This document shows positions 1-12,157 of a DNA stretch of 64,000 bases, in pieces (the first letter of the stretch is position 1; each line of letters opens with the position of its first letter). The notes under the pieces were generated by a model that saw only the letters and a program-made list of their open reading frames with translations, made no database searches and had not been told where the DNA came from. The stretch is taken from contig NZ_MBFM01000002.1 of the NCBI RefSeq assembly GCF_001696715.1, positions 105,529 to 169,528 of the forward strand, written 5' to 3'. A program made the translations under genes and the position numbers. This DNA is from Thauera phenolivorans (GTDB lineage Bacteria > Pseudomonadota > Gammaproteobacteria > Burkholderiales > Rhodocyclaceae).

Positions 1-633
1 CATCGGCTCGATGGTGAAGATCATGCCGGGCTTGAGCTCGGCGCCGGTGCCGGCCTTGCCGTAGTGAAGCACCTGCGGGTCCTCGTGGAAGTTGCGTCCG
101 ATGCCGTGGCCGCAGAACTCGCGCACCACCGAGAAGCCGCTGCCTTCGGCGTGCTTCTGGATCACCGCGCCGATATCGCCGAGGTGGCCGCCCGGGCGCA
201 CCGCGGCGATTCCGAGCCACATGCACTCGTAGGTGACATGGGTGAGGCGCTTGGCGAGGATGCTGCTCTCGCCGCCGACGATGAAGGTGCGGCTGGTGTC
301 GCCGTAGAAGCCGTCGGCGATCACGGTGATGTCGAGGTTGATGATATCGCCCTTCTTCAGCGCCTTGTCGCCGGGGATGCCGTGGCAGACGACGTGGTTG
401 ATCGAGGTGCAGATCGACTTGGGGAAGGGGGTGTAGCCCGGCGGCGCGTAGTTCAGCGGCGCGGGGACGGTGTTCTGCACATCGACCATGTACTCGTGAC
501 ACAGGCGGTCGAGTTCGCCGGTGGTGACGCCCGGCTTGACGAAGGGATCGATGTAGTCGAGCACCTCGGCGGCCAGGCGGCAGGCCACGCGCATTTTCTC
601 GACTTCTTCCGGGGTCTTGATGCTGATTGACAT
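1..633 (-). CDS. map: Methionine aminopeptidase type I (5' part, truncated by window edge)
   Basis: Removes the initiator methionine from nascent proteins in the cytoplasm. The start ATG is at 633-631 and the protein begins MSISIKTPEEVEKMR. 211 codons are present and the frame is still open at base 1, so about 50 C-terminal residues are missing. Expected type I metal-site segments are visible: VCHGIPGD near residue 79, the aspartates in NLDITV and GDTSRTF, EFCGHGIGRNFHEDP with its metal His, and FTIEP at the edge; the last metal Glu lies outside. It is divergent from rpsB, the usual beta/gammaproteobacterial arrangement, with a 292-bp shared upstream region. Identity is certain; only the end is missing. 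Confidence 0.97.
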   Translation of the reverse strand, partial: MSISIKTPEEVEKMRVACRLAAEVLDYIDPFVKPGVTTGELDRLCHEYMVDVQNTVPAPLNYAPPGYTPFPKSICTSINHVVCHGIPGDKALKKGDIINLDITVIADGFYGDTSRTFIVGGESSILAKRLTHVTYECMWLGIAAVRPGGHLGDIGAVIQKHAEGSGFSVVREFCGHGIGRNFHEDPQVLHYGKAGTGAELKPGMIFTIEPM

Positions 634-717
634 TCTTTCAGGGCTGGGGCTGGCTTCGAAGCCTGTAAGGGTAGCGCTTCCAGGTCCCTGCCGGCAAACC
701 GGTTTTTGCCGCGCGTC

Positions 718-747
718 TTGAGTCGCGTCATTCGCGCGTGCTAACAT
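718..747 (+). promoter_or_regulatory. Candidate sigma-70 promoter for rpsB-tsf
   Basis: TTGAGT (718-723) and TAACAT (742-747) are separated by 18 bp, giving a leader of about 170 nt before rpsB. The leader holds a 7-bp hairpin (808-814 with 818-824) and little else recognisable. The rest of the 634-925 map/rpsB intergenic region shows no ORF or repeat I can support. Read by eye only. Confidence 0.4.
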
Positions 748-925
748 CGCGGGCTTGTCTGCTACCGCAGGCAAAATCCACACGCCCGGCAGGATCGGGG
801 TCCGTGGCGCAGGCAAGGCCTGCGTGGCGGCTGGTGTGGCGGAGCGTTCGTTTTCCGGCGGCTGCCGGCGCGCTTTCGTCACGCTGCAGGGCGGAGGTCA
901 AACCCTTGAAATCTGGAGTAAAAGC

Positions 926-1687
926 ATGACTGTCACGATGCGTCAGATGCTCGAAGCGGGCGTCCATTTCGGCCACCAGACCCGTTTCTGGAACCCGCGC
1001 ATGGCCCCCTACATCTTCGGCCACCGCAACAAGATCCACATCGTCAACCTCGAGAAGACGATGCAGAAGTACCGCGAAGCGAGCGACTTCGTGCGCAAGC
1101 TGGCCGCCAACCGCGGCAGCATCCTGTTCGTCAGCACCAAGCGCCAGGCCCGCGAGATCATCGCCGAGGAAGGCCAGCGCGCCGCGATGCCCTATGTGGA
1201 CGAGCGCTGGCTCGGTGGCATGCTGACCAACTTCAAGACGGTCAAGCAGTCGATCAAGCGCCTGAAAGAGCTCGAGGCGATGGTGGAGGACGGCTCGATC
1301 GAGCGCCTGCCCAAGCGTGAGGCGCTGACCGTGACCCGCGAGATGGAAAAGCTGCAGAAGTCGATCGGCGGTATCAAGGACATGGGCGGTCTGCCCGACG
1401 CGCTGTTCGTGATCGACGTCGGCTACCACAAGATCGCCGTCACCGAAGCCAAGAAGCTCGGTATCCCGGTCGTGGCGGTGGTCGACACCAACCACTCGCC
1501 CGAAGGCATCGACTACATCATCCCGGGTAACGACGACTCCTCGCGCGCCATCCGCCTCTACGCCCGCGGCATGGCCGACGCCGTGCTCGAAGGCCGCAAC
1601 CTGGCCCTGCAGGAAATCGTCGCCGCCGGCGCCGACGAGTTCGTCGAGGTCAACGAAGGCGACACAGGCGCGCAGCAGGAAGCCTGA
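926..1687 (+). CDS. rpsB: 30S ribosomal protein S2
   Basis: Component of the 30S ribosomal subunit. The chosen ATG at 926 has GGAG at 914-917 and gives [20 protein letters not shown], the normal S2 N-terminus, and a 253-residue protein of usual length. Signatures seen include the [11 protein letters not shown] block, [21 protein letters not shown] and the later [12 protein letters not shown] segment. It is followed by tsf after 114 bp, the almost universal rpsB-tsf pair. In-frame codons upstream of 926 are open but have no S2 similarity and belong to the leader. Confidence 0.98.
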   Translation: MTVTMRQMLEAGVHFGHQTRFWNPRMAPYIFGHRNKIHIVNLEKTMQKYREASDFVRKLAANRGSILFVSTKRQAREIIAEEGQRAAMPYVDERWLGGMLTNFKTVKQSIKRLKELEAMVEDGSIERLPKREALTVTREMEKLQKSIGGIKDMGGLPDALFVIDVGYHKIAVTEAKKLGIPVVAVVDTNHSPEGIDYIIPGNDDSSRAIRLYARGMADAVLEGRNLALQEIVAAGADEFVEVNEGDTGAQQEA

Positions 1688-1801
1688 TTCACGCCCGGCC
1701 CGCCCGCGGTCCGCGCGATGCCGCGGCCGCTGCGGGCCACAGTTTTTGCGCGGTGGGCCGCAGGTTCGCCGTGTGCAACGCCCAAACATTCAGGAGCTAG
1801 C

Positions 1802-2698
1802 ATGGCGGCAATTACCGCAAGCATGGTCAAGGAACTGCGCGAGAAGACCGACGCGCCGATGATGGAGTGCAAGAAGGCGCTGACCGAAGCCGATGGCGAC
1901 ATGGCCAAGGCCGAGGAACTCCTGCGCGTCAAGCTCGGCAACAAGGCCTCCAAGGCGGCCGCCCGCGTCACCGCCGAAGGCATCGTCGGCACCTGGCTGG
2001 CCGACGACGGCAAGCTTGCCGCGATGGTCGAGCTCAACTGCGAGACCGACTTCGTCGCCAAGAACGACGACTTCATTTCGCTCGCCGCCCGCCTGGCCGA
2101 ACTGGTCGCCGCGAAGAACCCGGCCGACGTCGAGGCCCTGTCCGCGCTCGAGCTCGACGGCCAGACCGTCGAGGCCTTCCGCACCGCGCTGGTGGGCAAG
2201 ATCGGCGAGAACCTGAGCATCCGTCGCTTCACCCGCATCGAGGCCAAGGGCCTGGTCGCGAGCTATGTGCATGCCGGCGCCAAGATCGGCGTGCTGGTCG
2301 ACCTGGTCGGCGGCGACGAGCAGCTCGCACGCGATCTGGCGATGCACATCGCCGCCTCCAAGCCGAAGTCGCTCGACGCCTCGGGCGTGAACCAGGAGCT
2401 GATCGACGCCGAGCGCCGCATCGCGATCGAGAAGGCGCGCGAGGCCGGCAAGCCGGAAGCCATGCTCGACAAGATCGCCGAAGGTACGGTGCAGAAGTTC
2501 CTCAAGGAAGTGACGCTGCTCGGCCAGGTCTTCGTCAAGGCCGAGGACGGCAAGCAGACGATCGAGCAGCTGCTGAAGGCGAAGGGCGCCTCGGTCGCCA
2601 GTTTCGTCCTTTACGTGGTGGGCGAAGGCATCGAGAAGAAGGTGTCCGATTTCGCCGCCGAAGTGGCCGCCCAGCAGGCCGCCGCCGCGCAGAAGTAA
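1802..2698 (+). CDS. tsf: Translation elongation factor Ts
   Basis: Guanine nucleotide exchange factor for EF-Tu. The ATG at 1802 is preceded by AGGAG at 1792-1796; the protein has 298 residues, close to the 280-300 usual in proteobacteria. The N-terminal UBA-like domain contains [16 protein letters not shown], and the core carries [14 protein letters not shown], the EF-Tu contact segment. The C-terminus ends in an Ala/Gln-rich tail. It lies between rpsB and pyrH, with 11 bp to pyrH, suggesting co-transcription. An in-frame extension to 1718 is not supported by any ribosome binding site. Confidence 0.98.
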   Translation: MAAITASMVKELREKTDAPMMECKKALTEADGDMAKAEELLRVKLGNKASKAAARVTAEGIVGTWLADDGKLAAMVELNCETDFVAKNDDFISLAARLAELVAAKNPADVEALSALELDGQTVEAFRTALVGKIGENLSIRRFTRIEAKGLVASYVHAGAKIGVLVDLVGGDEQLARDLAMHIAASKPKSLDASGVNQELIDAERRIAIEKAREAGKPEAMLDKIAEGTVQKFLKEVTLLGQVFVKAEDGKQTIEQLLKAKGASVASFVLYVVGEGIEKKVSDFAAEVAAQQAAAAQK

Positions 2699-2709
2699 GG
2701 AGTTACGCG

Positions 2710-3426
2710 ATGACTGTCGCCGCCTACAAGCGCATCCTGCTCAAGCTCTCGGGCGAGGCCCTCATGGGCGATGATGCCTACGGCATCAACGAGGAGGTCG
2801 TCAGCCGCATCGTCGCCGAGATCGCGGAGGTCGTGCGCCTCGGCGTGCAGGTCGGTGTGGTGATCGGCGGCGGCAACATCTTCCGTGGCATGAAGGGCGC
2901 CGCGTCCGGCATGGACCGCGCCACTGCCGACTACATGGGCATGCTCGCGACGGTGATGAACGCGATGGCGCTCGCCGACGCGATGCGCCGCCTCGACGTG
3001 CCAGCGCGGGTGCAGTCCGCGCTGCGCATCGACCAGGTGGTCGAGCCGTACGTGCGCGGCCGCGCGATCCGCCAGCTCGAGGAGGGCAGGGTGGTGATCT
3101 TCGCTGCCGGCACCGGCAACCCCTTCTTCACCACGGACACCGCCGCGGCGCTGCGCGGCGCCGAGATCGGCGCCCAGATCGTGCTCAAGGCGACCAAGGT
3201 CGATGGCGTGTATACCGCCGATCCGCACAAGGATCCGGACGCCCAGCGCTATCATCGCATCAGCTTCGACGAGGCGATCGGGCGCAATCTGGCGGTGCTG
3301 GACGCCACCGCGTTCGCGCTCTGCCGCGACCAGAAGCTGCCGATCAACGTGTTCTCGATCTTCAAGCCCGGCGCGCTCAAGCGCGTGGTGATGGGCGAGG
3401 ACGAAGGCACGCTGGTCCATTCCTGA
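2710..3426 (+). CDS. pyrH: UMP kinase
   Basis: Phosphorylates UMP to UDP in pyrimidine nucleotide synthesis; cytoplasmic hexamer of the amino-acid kinase family. The protein has 238 residues, the family norm. Visible are [15 protein letters not shown] at the N-terminus, [11 protein letters not shown] near residue 57, the [14 protein letters not shown] helix and the [18 protein letters not shown] nucleotide segment near 135. The ATG at 2710 follows the tsf stop by 11 bp, with AAGGAG at the tsf stop acting as ribosome binding site. It sits between tsf and frr as in most betaproteobacteria. Confidence 0.98.
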   Translation: MTVAAYKRILLKLSGEALMGDDAYGINEEVVSRIVAEIAEVVRLGVQVGVVIGGGNIFRGMKGAASGMDRATADYMGMLATVMNAMALADAMRRLDVPARVQSALRIDQVVEPYVRGRAIRQLEEGRVVIFAAGTGNPFFTTDTAAALRGAEIGAQIVLKATKVDGVYTADPHKDPDAQRYHRISFDEAIGRNLAVLDATAFALCRDQKLPINVFSIFKPGALKRVVMGEDEGTLVHS

Positions 3427-3444
3427 TCCATAGCGAGGACCCGC

Positions 3445-4002
3445 ATGATTCCCGAACTCATCAAGACCGTCGATCAGAAGATGGGCAAGTCGGTCGAGGC
3501 CCTCAGGACCGACCTCGCCAAGGTGCGCACCGGTCGCGCCCACACCGGCCTGCTCGATCATATCCAGGTCGATTACTACGGCTCGATGGTGCCGGTCAAT
3601 CAGGTCGCCAACGTGACCCTGATCGATGCCCGCACGATCGGCGTGCAGCCTTGGGAAAAGAACATGGTCGGCAAGGTCGAGCGCGCGATTCGCGACTCCG
3701 ACCTCGGCCTCAACCCGGCGTCGATGGGCGAGCTGATCCGCGTGCCGATGCCGATGCTCACCGAAGAGCGCCGGCGCGATCTCACCAAGGTCGTCCGCCA
3801 CGAAGGCGAGGCGGCCAAGATCGCGGTGCGCAACATCCGTCGCGACGCCAACGCGCAGCTCAAGGAGGCGGTCAAGGATAAGACCATCTCCGAGGACGAC
3901 GAGCGTCGCGCCGAGGAGCAGATCCAGAAGCTGACCGACCGGCACGTGATCGAGATCGACAAGCTCCTCGAGCAGAAAGAACAAGAGCTGATGCAGATTT
4001 GA
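3445..4002 (+). CDS. frr: Ribosome recycling factor
   Basis: Acts with EF-G to split post-termination ribosomes. It has 185 residues, exactly the usual length. The sequence contains the conserved [19 protein letters not shown] helix segment, the [14 protein letters not shown] beta domain and the long C-terminal helix [16 protein letters not shown]. It begins 18 bp after pyrH and is followed by uppS after 48 bp, so it belongs to the same long transcript. Confidence 0.98.
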   Translation: MIPELIKTVDQKMGKSVEALRTDLAKVRTGRAHTGLLDHIQVDYYGSMVPVNQVANVTLIDARTIGVQPWEKNMVGKVERAIRDSDLGLNPASMGELIRVPMPMLTEERRRDLTKVVRHEGEAAKIAVRNIRRDANAQLKEAVKDKTISEDDERRAEEQIQKLTDRHVIEIDKLLEQKEQELMQI

Positions 4003-4050
4003 TCCGTCCGGATCGTCTGTTCCCATTGCGGACGCACGAGGTGACGGAAA

Positions 4051-4825
4051 ATGCCTGAAACCGTTTTCAGCAGTTCCACCCGGGGTATCCCCGAGGCGTC
4101 CGCCGTGCCCCGCCACATCGCCATCATCATGGATGGCAACGGACGCTGGGCGCGCAAGCGCTTCATGCCGCGGGTCGCCGGCCACAGCCGCGGTGTCGAG
4201 GCGCTGCGCACCGTGGTGCGCGGCTGCATGGAGCGCGGCGTCGAATACCTCACCGTGTTCGCCTTCAGTTCCGAGAACTGGCGCCGGCCGCAGGACGAGG
4301 TGTCCTTCCTGATGCAGCTCTTCCTGAAGGCGCTGCAGAAGGAGGTCGGCCGGCTCCACGACAACGCGATCCGCTTCCGCGTCGTCGGCGACCTGTCGGC
4401 CTTCGACGAGCGCATCGTCTCGATGGTGCGCGAGGGCGAGGCGCTGACCGCCGGGCACAACCGGTTCAACCTCACGATCGCCGCCAACTACGGCGGCCGC
4501 TGGGACATCCTCAACGCGATGAACCGGGTTCTCGCGAACGAGCCCGGGCGCACCGCGCCGGTGACCGAGGAGGAACTCGCCGCGAACCTGTCGATGAGCT
4601 TCGCGCCCGAGCCCGACCTCTTCATTCGCACCGGCGGCGAGAAGCGGATCAGCAATTTCATGTTGTGGCAGCTCGCCTACACGGAGCTGTACTTCACCGA
4701 CACCCTGTGGCCGGACTTCAACCTGGCCGCGCTCGATCACGCGATCGGCTCCTACAAGGGGCGCGAGCGCCGTTTCGGTCGCACCAGCGAGCAATTGCAG
4801 CAGGGCGCCGACGGCGCGCAGCGCA

Positions 4826-4833
<8 letters not shown>
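4051..4833 (+). CDS. uppS: Undecaprenyl diphosphate synthase (cis-prenyltransferase)
   Basis: Condenses isopentenyl diphosphate onto farnesyl diphosphate to make the C55 lipid carrier for peptidoglycan and O-antigen. At 260 residues it is a normal UppS. The catalytic region HIAIIMDGNGRWARKR is near residues 22-37, followed by VFAFSSENWRRP and the C-terminal FIRTGGEKRISNFMLWQLAYTE block. The start gives a short non-conserved N-terminal tail before the core. It overlaps cdsA by 8 bp, indicating translational coupling. Confidence 0.97.
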
Positions 4834-5653
<820 letters not shown>

Positions 5654-5664
5654 TTTCCTTCCCC

Positions 5665-6867
5665 ATGGCAGAACCCAGAATCCAGCGCATCACCGTGCTC
5701 GGCGCGACCGGCTCGATCGGCTGCAGCACGCTCGACGTGGTTGCTCGCCATCCGGCGCGCTTCGAGGTCTTCGCCCTGAGCGCACAACGCCAGGCCGACA
5801 AGCTGTACGAGCAGTGCCTCGCTCATCTGCCGCGTTACGCGGTGCTCGGCGACGCGGCCGAGGCCGAGCGCTTGCAGGCGCGGCTGCGCGTCGCCGGCTG
5901 CGGCACCGACGTGCTCGCCGGCGCCGAGGCACTGGAAACGGTGGCCGCCCATCCCGAGGTCGACGCGGTGATGGCGGCGATCGTGGGCGCCGCCGGCCTG
6001 CGGCCGACGCTGGCCGCGGCGCGTGCGGGCAAGAAGCTGCTGCTGGCGAACAAGGAGGCGCTGGTGCTGTCGGGCCAGCTGCTGCTCGACGCGGTCGCCG
6101 ACAGCGGTGCCCGCCTGCTGCCGATCGACAGTGAGCACAACGCGGTGTTCCAGTCCCTGCCGGCGGCCTACGACCGCCGTCCGGGCGCGAGTGGAGTGCG
6201 CCGCGTGCTGCTCACCGCCTCGGGCGGGCCGTTTCGCGCCACGCCGGTGGCGGCGCTCGAGGCGGTCACGCCGGAGCAGGCCTGCGCGCATCCGAACTGG
6301 GTCATGGGCCGCAAGATCTCGGTCGACTCGGCGACGATGATGAACAAGGGCCTCGAGGTGATCGAGGCGCACTGGCTGTTCGGTGCCTCGGCGGACCAGA
6401 TCGAGGTCGTCGTCCATCCGCAGAGCGTGATCCATTCGATGGTCGACTATGTGGATGGTTCGGTGCTCGCCCAGCTCGGCAACCCCGACATGCGCACGCC
6501 GATCGCGCACGCACTCGCCTGGCCGGAACGGATCGACGCCGGGGTGCGCCCGCTCGACCTGTTCGAGATCGGTCGCCTCGAATTCGAACGCCCCGACTTC
6601 CGCCGTTTTCCCTGCCTCGCGCTCGCCTACCAGGCCCTGCGCGCCGGCGGCGGCGCGGCCGCGGTGCTCAACGCCGCCAACGAGGAGGCGGTGGCCGCCT
6701 TCCTCGCGGGGCGGATCGGTTTCATGCGGATCGCCGAGGTGATCGCCGCCAGCCTGGAACGGGCGGGCGCGCTCGCGGTCGACACGCTCGACGCGGTGCT
6801 GGCCGCCGATGCGCGCGGGCGCGACCTCGCCCGAGAAGAAATCCGCAAGAGACAGACCGCCCGATGA
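5665..6867 (+). CDS. dxr: 1-deoxy-D-xylulose 5-phosphate reductoisomerase
   Basis: Second step of the MEP isoprenoid pathway: NADPH-dependent conversion of DXP to MEP. It has 400 residues, the usual length. The NADPH-binding start [16 protein letters not shown] is near residue 12; [13 protein letters not shown] and [12 protein letters not shown] (metal Asp/Glu region) lie near 120-155; the flexible catalytic loop [23 protein letters not shown] is near 210-230. It overlaps rseP by 4 bp. Its position between cdsA and rseP matches E. coli and most betaproteobacteria. Confidence 0.98.
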   Translation: MAEPRIQRITVLGATGSIGCSTLDVVARHPARFEVFALSAQRQADKLYEQCLAHLPRYAVLGDAAEAERLQARLRVAGCGTDVLAGAEALETVAAHPEVDAVMAAIVGAAGLRPTLAAARAGKKLLLANKEALVLSGQLLLDAVADSGARLLPIDSEHNAVFQSLPAAYDRRPGASGVRRVLLTASGGPFRATPVAALEAVTPEQACAHPNWVMGRKISVDSATMMNKGLEVIEAHWLFGASADQIEVVVHPQSVIHSMVDYVDGSVLAQLGNPDMRTPIAHALAWPERIDAGVRPLDLFEIGRLEFERPDFRRFPCLALAYQALRAGGGAAAVLNAANEEAVAAFLAGRIGFMRIAEVIAASLERAGALAVDTLDAVLAADARGRDLAREEIRKRQTAR

Positions 6868-8228
6868 ACCTGCTGAGCTACCTCGTCCCCTTCGTCCTCG
6901 CCCTCGGACTGCTGATTCTGGTGCACGAGCTCGGGCACTACCTCGTCGCGCGCTGGTGCGGCGTGAAGGTGCTGCGCTTCTCGATCGGGTTCGGCAAGCC
7001 GCTGCTGGTGCGTCGCGCCGGCGCCGACCAGACCGAATGGGCGCTGGCGGCCTTTCCGCTCGGCGGCTACGTCAGGATGCTCGACGAACGCGAGGCGCCG
7101 GTGGCCCCCGCCGAAGTCCATCGCGCCTTCAACCAGCAGAGCGTCTATCGTCGCTTCGCGATCGTCGCCGCCGGGCCGATCGCCAACTTCCTGCTCGCGA
7201 TCGCGCTCTACTGGGGCCTGTTCGCCGCCGGCACCGAGGAGCTGCAGCCGCGCGTCGCGCTCGTCCAGCCGCCCTCGATCGCCGCCGCTGCGGGCCTGCG
7301 CGACGGCGACCTGGTGACCGCCATCGACGGCGACCCGGTGCGCAGCTGGCAGGAGCTGCGCTGGGAGCTGCTGCGCCGTGCGCTCGACGGCGCCCGGCCG
7401 GTGCTCGACGTGCGCACCCTGGAGGAGGTGCGGACGACGCGCACGCTCGACCTCAGCGGCATCGCCATCGACGACGGCAACGAGGACCTGATCGCGCGCA
7501 TCGGTCTGCGGCCGTGGCGGCCCGAGATCCCGCCGGTGCTGGCACGCCTGCTCGCCGACGGGCCGGCCGCGCGCGCCGGGCTGCGCGAGGGCGACCGCGT
7601 GGTCGCGATCGACGGCGAGCCGGTCGCGCAATGGTTGGCGCTGGTCGAGCGGGTGCGCGAGGCGCCCGGGCGGGAGCTGCGCTTCGAGGTGATGCGCGAA
7701 GGCGCGCGGATGGAATTCGCCGTGCTGCCCGAGGCGGCGCAGGAGAAGGGCGAGACGATCGGCCGCATCGGGGTCGGCGTCGCCGAGCCGGCGCCGGGCG
7801 GCGTGCCGATGTTCGCGCGCGTCAGCTACGGTCCGCTCGAGGCCGGGGTGAAGGCCGTGGTGCAGACCTGGGACACGAGCGTGCTCAGCCTGCGCATGAT
7901 TGGCCGCATGATCACCGGTGAAGTGTCGTGGAAGAACGTCTCCGGCCCGGTGACGATCGCCGACTACGCAGGGCAGACGGCGAAGCTCGGCCTCGACCAT
8001 TATCTGAAGTTCGTCGCTCTCATCAGCATCAGCCTGGGGGTGCTGAACCTGCTCCCCATCCCGGTGCTGGATGGCGGGCATTTAATGTACTATACGGCCG
8101 AAATCATAAAGGGCGGACCGCTCCCCGAGCGGGTCATGGAGCTCGGCCAGCGCATCGGTCTGGCCCTCCTCATCATCCTGATGACCTTCGCCTTCTACAA
8201 CGACATCAATCGCCTCATCTCCGGCTGA
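6864..8228 (+). CDS. rseP: RIP metalloprotease RseP (site-2 protease)
   Basis: Inner-membrane zinc protease that cleaves anti-sigma factors such as RseA within the membrane. The 454-residue protein has the HELGH zinc motif near residue 22 in the first membrane helix, two central PDZ domains ([13 protein letters not shown] and [13 protein letters not shown] mark them) and the third zinc ligand in the C-terminal [13 protein letters not shown] segment. Its ATG overlaps the dxr stop. bamA follows after 8 bp, so envelope proteolysis and outer-membrane assembly genes are on one transcript. Confidence 0.97.
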   Translation: MNLLSYLVPFVLALGLLILVHELGHYLVARWCGVKVLRFSIGFGKPLLVRRAGADQTEWALAAFPLGGYVRMLDEREAPVAPAEVHRAFNQQSVYRRFAIVAAGPIANFLLAIALYWGLFAAGTEELQPRVALVQPPSIAAAAGLRDGDLVTAIDGDPVRSWQELRWELLRRALDGARPVLDVRTLEEVRTTRTLDLSGIAIDDGNEDLIARIGLRPWRPEIPPVLARLLADGPAARAGLREGDRVVAIDGEPVAQWLALVERVREAPGRELRFEVMREGARMEFAVLPEAAQEKGETIGRIGVGVAEPAPGGVPMFARVSYGPLEAGVKAVVQTWDTSVLSLRMIGRMITGEVSWKNVSGPVTIADYAGQTAKLGLDHYLKFVALISISLGVLNLLPIPVLDGGHLMYYTAEIIKGGPLPERVMELGQRIGLALLIILMTFAFYNDINRLISG

Positions 8229-8236
8229 ATACCTGA

Positions 8237-10573
8237 ATGAATCGCAAGCTTCTGCCCGGGCTGCTCCTTGCCCTCTTCGCCGCTGCCCCGGCATTCGCGT
8301 TCGAGCCCTTCACCGTCAAGGATATCCGTGTCGAGGGGATCCAGCGCACCGAAGCGGGCACGGTGTTCAACTACCTGCCGGTGCGGGTGGGCGAGCGCTT
8401 TGACGAGGGGCAGGCCGCGGATGCGATCCGGGCGCTGTTCGCGACCGGCTTCTTCAGCGACGTGGCGATCGAGGTCGAGGACGAGGTGATCGTCGTCGTC
8501 GTGGACGAGCGGCCGGCGATCGCCCAGATCGACTTCGACGGCGTCAAGGAGTTCGACAAGGATGCGCTGAAGGCGGGCCTGCGCGAAGTGGGCCTGGCCG
8601 AATCGCGCATCTTCGACCGCGCACTGCTCGAGCGCGCCGAGCAGGAGCTCAAGCGCCAGTACCTGTCGCGCGGCAAGTACGCCGCCACCGTGACCACCAC
8701 GGTGACGCCGCTCGAGCGCAACCGCGTCGGCATCAACTTCGCGGTGGAAGAGGGCGGTGTCGCCAAGATCCGCCAGATCAACATCGTCGGCGCGAAGGCC
8801 TTCGAGGAAGACGAGCTGATCGAACTGATGCAGCTGCGCACGCCCGGCTGGCTCACCTGGTACACCAAGAACGACCAGTACTCGCGCCAGAAGCTGTCGG
8901 CCGACCTCGAGAGCCTGCGCTCCTTCTACCTCGACCGCGGCTATCTCGACTTCAATATCGACTCCACCCAGGTGTCGATCACCCCCGACAAGCGCGACAT
9001 CTACATCACGGTGAACATCACCGAGGGCGAGCAGTACACCGTGACCGGGGTGCGCTTCACCGGCGACCTGGTGCTGCCCGAGTCGGAGTACCAGGCGCTG
9101 ACCCAGATCCGCCCGGGCGAGACCTTCTCGCGCATCAGGCTCACCGAAACCACCAAGGCGATCACCGACCGGCTCGGCAACGAGGGCTACGCCTTCGCCA
9201 ACGTCAACGCCGCGCCCGAAGTCGACAAGGAGAAGCGCGAGGTCGCGTTCACCATCTTCGTCGACCCCGGCCGCCGGGTGTACGTGCGCCGGATCAATAT
9301 CGGCGGCAACACCAAGACCCGTGACGAGGTGGTTCGACGCGAGATGCGCCAGATGGAAGGCGGCTGGTACGATTCGGCGGCGATCAACCGCTCGCGCGAC
9401 CGCATCGACCGCCTCGGCCACTTCGAGGACGTCACCGTCGAGACTCCGCCGGTGGGCGGCACCACCGACCAGGTCGACGTGAACTTCGCGGTGAAGGAAC
9501 GCCCGACCGGCAACCTGATGCTCGGCGCCGGCTTCTCCAGCTCGGAGAACATCGTGCTGTCGGCGGCGATTTCGCAGCAGAACCTGTTCGGCAGCGGCAA
9601 CGCCCTGACCCTGCAGCTCAATACCAGTGAGGCGAGCCGCACCGCGGCGCTGTCCTTTACCAACCCCTACTATACGGTCGACGGCTTGAGTCTCGGCTGG
9701 GACCTGTATCACCGCACCTACGATCCGTCCGAGAGCTACTCGGTGTCGCCCTACAAGACGGTATCGACCGGCGCCGGCCTGCGCCTCGGCTACCCGATCG
9801 CCGAGGACGACAGCATCAACTTCGGTCTGTCGGTGGATCGCACCGAGGTCACGACCTACAGCGACAGCGACCGCAAGTACAAGGACTTCTGCGTCGACTT
9901 CGGCTGCAGCGGCGGCAGCAGCGACCCCAACGATCCGAACTACGGCATCGGCGAGGTCACGGTCGACAGCGTGATGCTGACCGCCGGCTGGTCGCGCGAC
10001 AGCCGCGACAGCTTCCTCTACCCGCGCAAGGGCGTCTATCAGCGGGTGTTCGGCGAGCTGGCGGTGGCGCCAGGCGACCTGCGCTACGGCAAACTGAGCT
10101 ACCAGTACCAGCACTGGTTCCCGATCGGCCGTGACTACGCGCTGATGCTAAACGGCGAGGCCGGCTATGCGAAGGGTTACGGCGACAAGCCGGTGCCCTT
10201 CTACAAGAACTTCTACGTCGGCGGCATCGGTTCGGTGCGTGGCTACGAGCAGAGTTCGCTCGGCAATCAGCGCGACGACGACGGCGACGCGCTCGGCGGC
10301 ACGCGCAAGATCGTCGGCAACGCCGAGTTCTTCTTCCCGCTGCCGGGCGCCGGGATGGACCGCAGCTTCCGCGTGTCGGCCTTCCTCGACGCCGGCTACG
10401 TGTGGGACGAGGACGAGGACGTCCGCGCCGACGACCTGCGCTACAGTACGGGCCTGGCCTTCTCCTGGGGTTCGCCGATCGGCCCGCTCAAGTTCAGCCT
10501 CGGCTACCCGCTGAACAAAAAGGACCAGGACCAGGACGAACGCTTCCAGTTCCAGCTCGGCAGTGTGTTCTGA
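8237..10573 (+). CDS. bamA: Outer membrane protein assembly factor BamA
   Basis: Core of the BAM complex that inserts beta-barrel proteins into the outer membrane. It has 778 residues, with a signal peptide ending at about residue 21 ([10 protein letters not shown]). Five POTRA domains span roughly 22-420 and a 16-stranded barrel follows. The barrel contains the conserved [13 protein letters not shown] loop near residue 660 and a C-terminal strand ending in Phe (FQLGSVF), as required for recognition by BAM. Downstream is skp, a periplasmic chaperone for the same pathway. Confidence 0.98.
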   Translation: MNRKLLPGLLLALFAAAPAFAFEPFTVKDIRVEGIQRTEAGTVFNYLPVRVGERFDEGQAADAIRALFATGFFSDVAIEVEDEVIVVVVDERPAIAQIDFDGVKEFDKDALKAGLREVGLAESRIFDRALLERAEQELKRQYLSRGKYAATVTTTVTPLERNRVGINFAVEEGGVAKIRQINIVGAKAFEEDELIELMQLRTPGWLTWYTKNDQYSRQKLSADLESLRSFYLDRGYLDFNIDSTQVSITPDKRDIYITVNITEGEQYTVTGVRFTGDLVLPESEYQALTQIRPGETFSRIRLTETTKAITDRLGNEGYAFANVNAAPEVDKEKREVAFTIFVDPGRRVYVRRINIGGNTKTRDEVVRREMRQMEGGWYDSAAINRSRDRIDRLGHFEDVTVETPPVGGTTDQVDVNFAVKERPTGNLMLGAGFSSSENIVLSAAISQQNLFGSGNALTLQLNTSEASRTAALSFTNPYYTVDGLSLGWDLYHRTYDPSESYSVSPYKTVSTGAGLRLGYPIAEDDSINFGLSVDRTEVTTYSDSDRKYKDFCVDFGCSGGSSDPNDPNYGIGEVTVDSVMLTAGWSRDSRDSFLYPRKGVYQRVFGELAVAPGDLRYGKLSYQYQHWFPIGRDYALMLNGEAGYAKGYGDKPVPFYKNFYVGGIGSVRGYEQSSLGNQRDDDGDALGGTRKIVGNAEFFFPLPGAGMDRSFRVSAFLDAGYVWDEDEDVRADDLRYSTGLAFSWGSPIGPLKFSLGYPLNKKDQDQDERFQFQLGSVF

Positions 10574-10609
10574 TCACGCCCGGGAGCGTGACCTTTGTTG
10601 GAGGTTCAA

Positions 10610-11110
10610 GTGAAATTCAGCACCCTCTCCGTGATCGCGGTCGCCCTCATGAGCGTGGCCCAGTTCGCCGCGGCGGAAAGCCGGATCGGCTTCGTCAATT
10701 CGGACCGCCTGATGCGCGAGGCCGCGCCGGCGCTGCGCGCCCAGGAGCGGCTGGAAAAGGAATTCGCCAAGCGTGACCAGGAACTGCAGCGCATGGCCAA
10801 GGATCTCAAGGGCCTGCAGGAAGAGCTCGAGCGCAACGGCGCGACCATGGCCGAGAGCGAGCGCCGCGGCAAGGAGCGGGCGCTGACCGACCTCAACCGC
10901 GACTTCCAGCGCAAGCAGCGCGAGTTCCGCGAGGACCTCAACCAGCGCCGCAACGAGGAGCTCGCCTCGGTACTGGACAAGGCCAACCGCACGGTCAAGC
11001 AGATCGCCGAGGCCGAGAAGTACGACATCATCTTCCAGGAGGCGGTGTACGCGAGCCCGTCGATCGATATCACCGACAAGGTCATCAAGGCCTTGTCGGA
11101 CGTCAAGTAA
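10610..11110 (+). CDS. skp: OmpH/Skp-family periplasmic chaperone
   Basis: Binds unfolded outer-membrane proteins in the periplasm and delivers them to BAM. I chose the GTG at 10610 because GGAGG at 10600-10604 is 5 bp away; this gives 166 residues starting VKFSTLSVIAVALM, a signal peptide cleaved after about AQFAAA. TTG codons at 10595 are possible but have no good ribosome binding site. The middle is a long charged coiled coil (about 45-125), as in the Skp tentacles, and it begins SRIGFVNSDRLMREAPA-like after cleavage. It lies between bamA and lpxD, the standard place. Confidence 0.94.
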   Translation: MKFSTLSVIAVALMSVAQFAAAESRIGFVNSDRLMREAAPALRAQERLEKEFAKRDQELQRMAKDLKGLQEELERNGATMAESERRGKERALTDLNRDFQRKQREFREDLNQRRNEELASVLDKANRTVKQIAEAEKYDIIFQEAVYASPSIDITDKVIKALSDVK

Positions 11111-11128
11111 GCCGGCGGGTCGCGCATC

Positions 11129-12157
11129 ATGTGGCGGCTCGATGACATCGTCGCCCGCCTCGGCGGCGAACTGCACGGCGATCCGGCGACGCGCGTCGCG
11201 CGCGTCGCTCCGCTCGAAAGCGCCGGGGAGGGCGAGATCGCCTTCCTCGCCAATCCCAAGTACCAGTCCCTGCTCAAGGACTGTCGCGCCTCGGCGCTGA
11301 TCCTGGCGCCGGCCGCGCGCGAGCATGCCGCCGACCGCGCCGCGATCATCGTCGACGAACCCTATCTGTACTTCGCCCGCGTCGCCAGCCTGTTCAACCC
11401 GCCGCCGGCGGTCGTTCCGGGCGTGCACCGTTCGGCCACCGTCGAATGCGAGGTGCCGGCCTCGGTGCAGATCGGCCCGGGGGCCACGGTCGAGGCCGGC
11501 GTCGTGCTCGGCGAGCACGTCGTCATCGGTCCCGGCAGCCATGTCGGCGCCGGCACCCGCATCGGCGAACGCACCCGGCTCGGGCCGCGGGTGACGATCT
11601 ACCACGACTGCGTGATCGGCAGCGACTGCCTGTTCCACGCCGGCGTCGTCATCGGCGCCGACGGCTTCGGCTTCGCCCGCCACAAGGACGGCAGCTGGAC
11701 GAAGATCCCGCAAGTCGGCCGGGTGGTGATCGGCGACGAGGTCGAGATCGGCGCCAACACCACGATCGACCGCGGCGCGCTCGGCGACACCGTGATCGGC
11801 GACGGCGTCAAGCTCGACAACCTGATCCAGATCGCGCACAACGTGCAGATCGGCGACCATACCGCGATGGCGGGCTGCGCCGGCGTGGCCGGCAGCGCGA
11901 AGATCGGCGCTCGCTGCCTGATCGGCGGCCAGGCCGGCATCAGCGGCCATCTCACGGTCGCCGACGACGTCGTGGTGTCGGCATGGACCCTGGTGCCGAA
12001 GTCGATCCCGAAGCCTGGCGTGTATACCAGCAACCTGCCCCTGCAGAAGCACGGCGACTGGGTCAGGAATTTCTCCCACCTGCGCCACCTCGACACCCTC
12101 GCGAGCCGGGTGCGCGCCCTCGAGCAGAAGCTCGCTGACAACGACAAGGCCGAATGA
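11129..12157 (+). CDS. lpxD: UDP-3-O-(3-hydroxyacyl)glucosamine N-acyltransferase
   Basis: Third step of lipid A synthesis: N-acylation of UDP-3-O-acyl-glucosamine using hydroxyacyl-ACP. The 342-residue protein has a uridine-binding N-terminal domain (about 1-100), then a left-handed beta helix built from hexapeptide repeats such as [12 protein letters not shown] and [12 protein letters not shown]. The catalytic His region [15 protein letters not shown] is near residue 238-252. A short C-terminal helix follows. It overlaps fabZ's first possible start by 4 bp. Confidence 0.97.
   Translation: MWRLDDIVARLGGELHGDPATRVARVAPLESAGEGEIAFLANPKYQSLLKDCRASALILAPAAREHAADRAAIIVDEPYLYFARVASLFNPPPAVVPGVHRSATVECEVPASVQIGPGATVEAGVVLGEHVVIGPGSHVGAGTRIGERTRLGPRVTIYHDCVIGSDCLFHAGVVIGADGFGFARHKDGSWTKIPQVGRVVIGDEVEIGANTTIDRGALGDTVIGDGVKLDNLIQIAHNVQIGDHTAMAGCAGVAGSAKIGARCLIGGQAGISGHLTVADDVVVSAWTLVPKSIPKPGVYTSNLPLQKHGDWVRNFSHLRHLDTLASRVRALEQKLADNDKAE

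Noticed and set aside
8195..10114. A 639-codon minus-strand open frame
   Set aside because: Antisense to bamA, with the typical shadow composition (Val/Asp/His-rich) and no start-site support.
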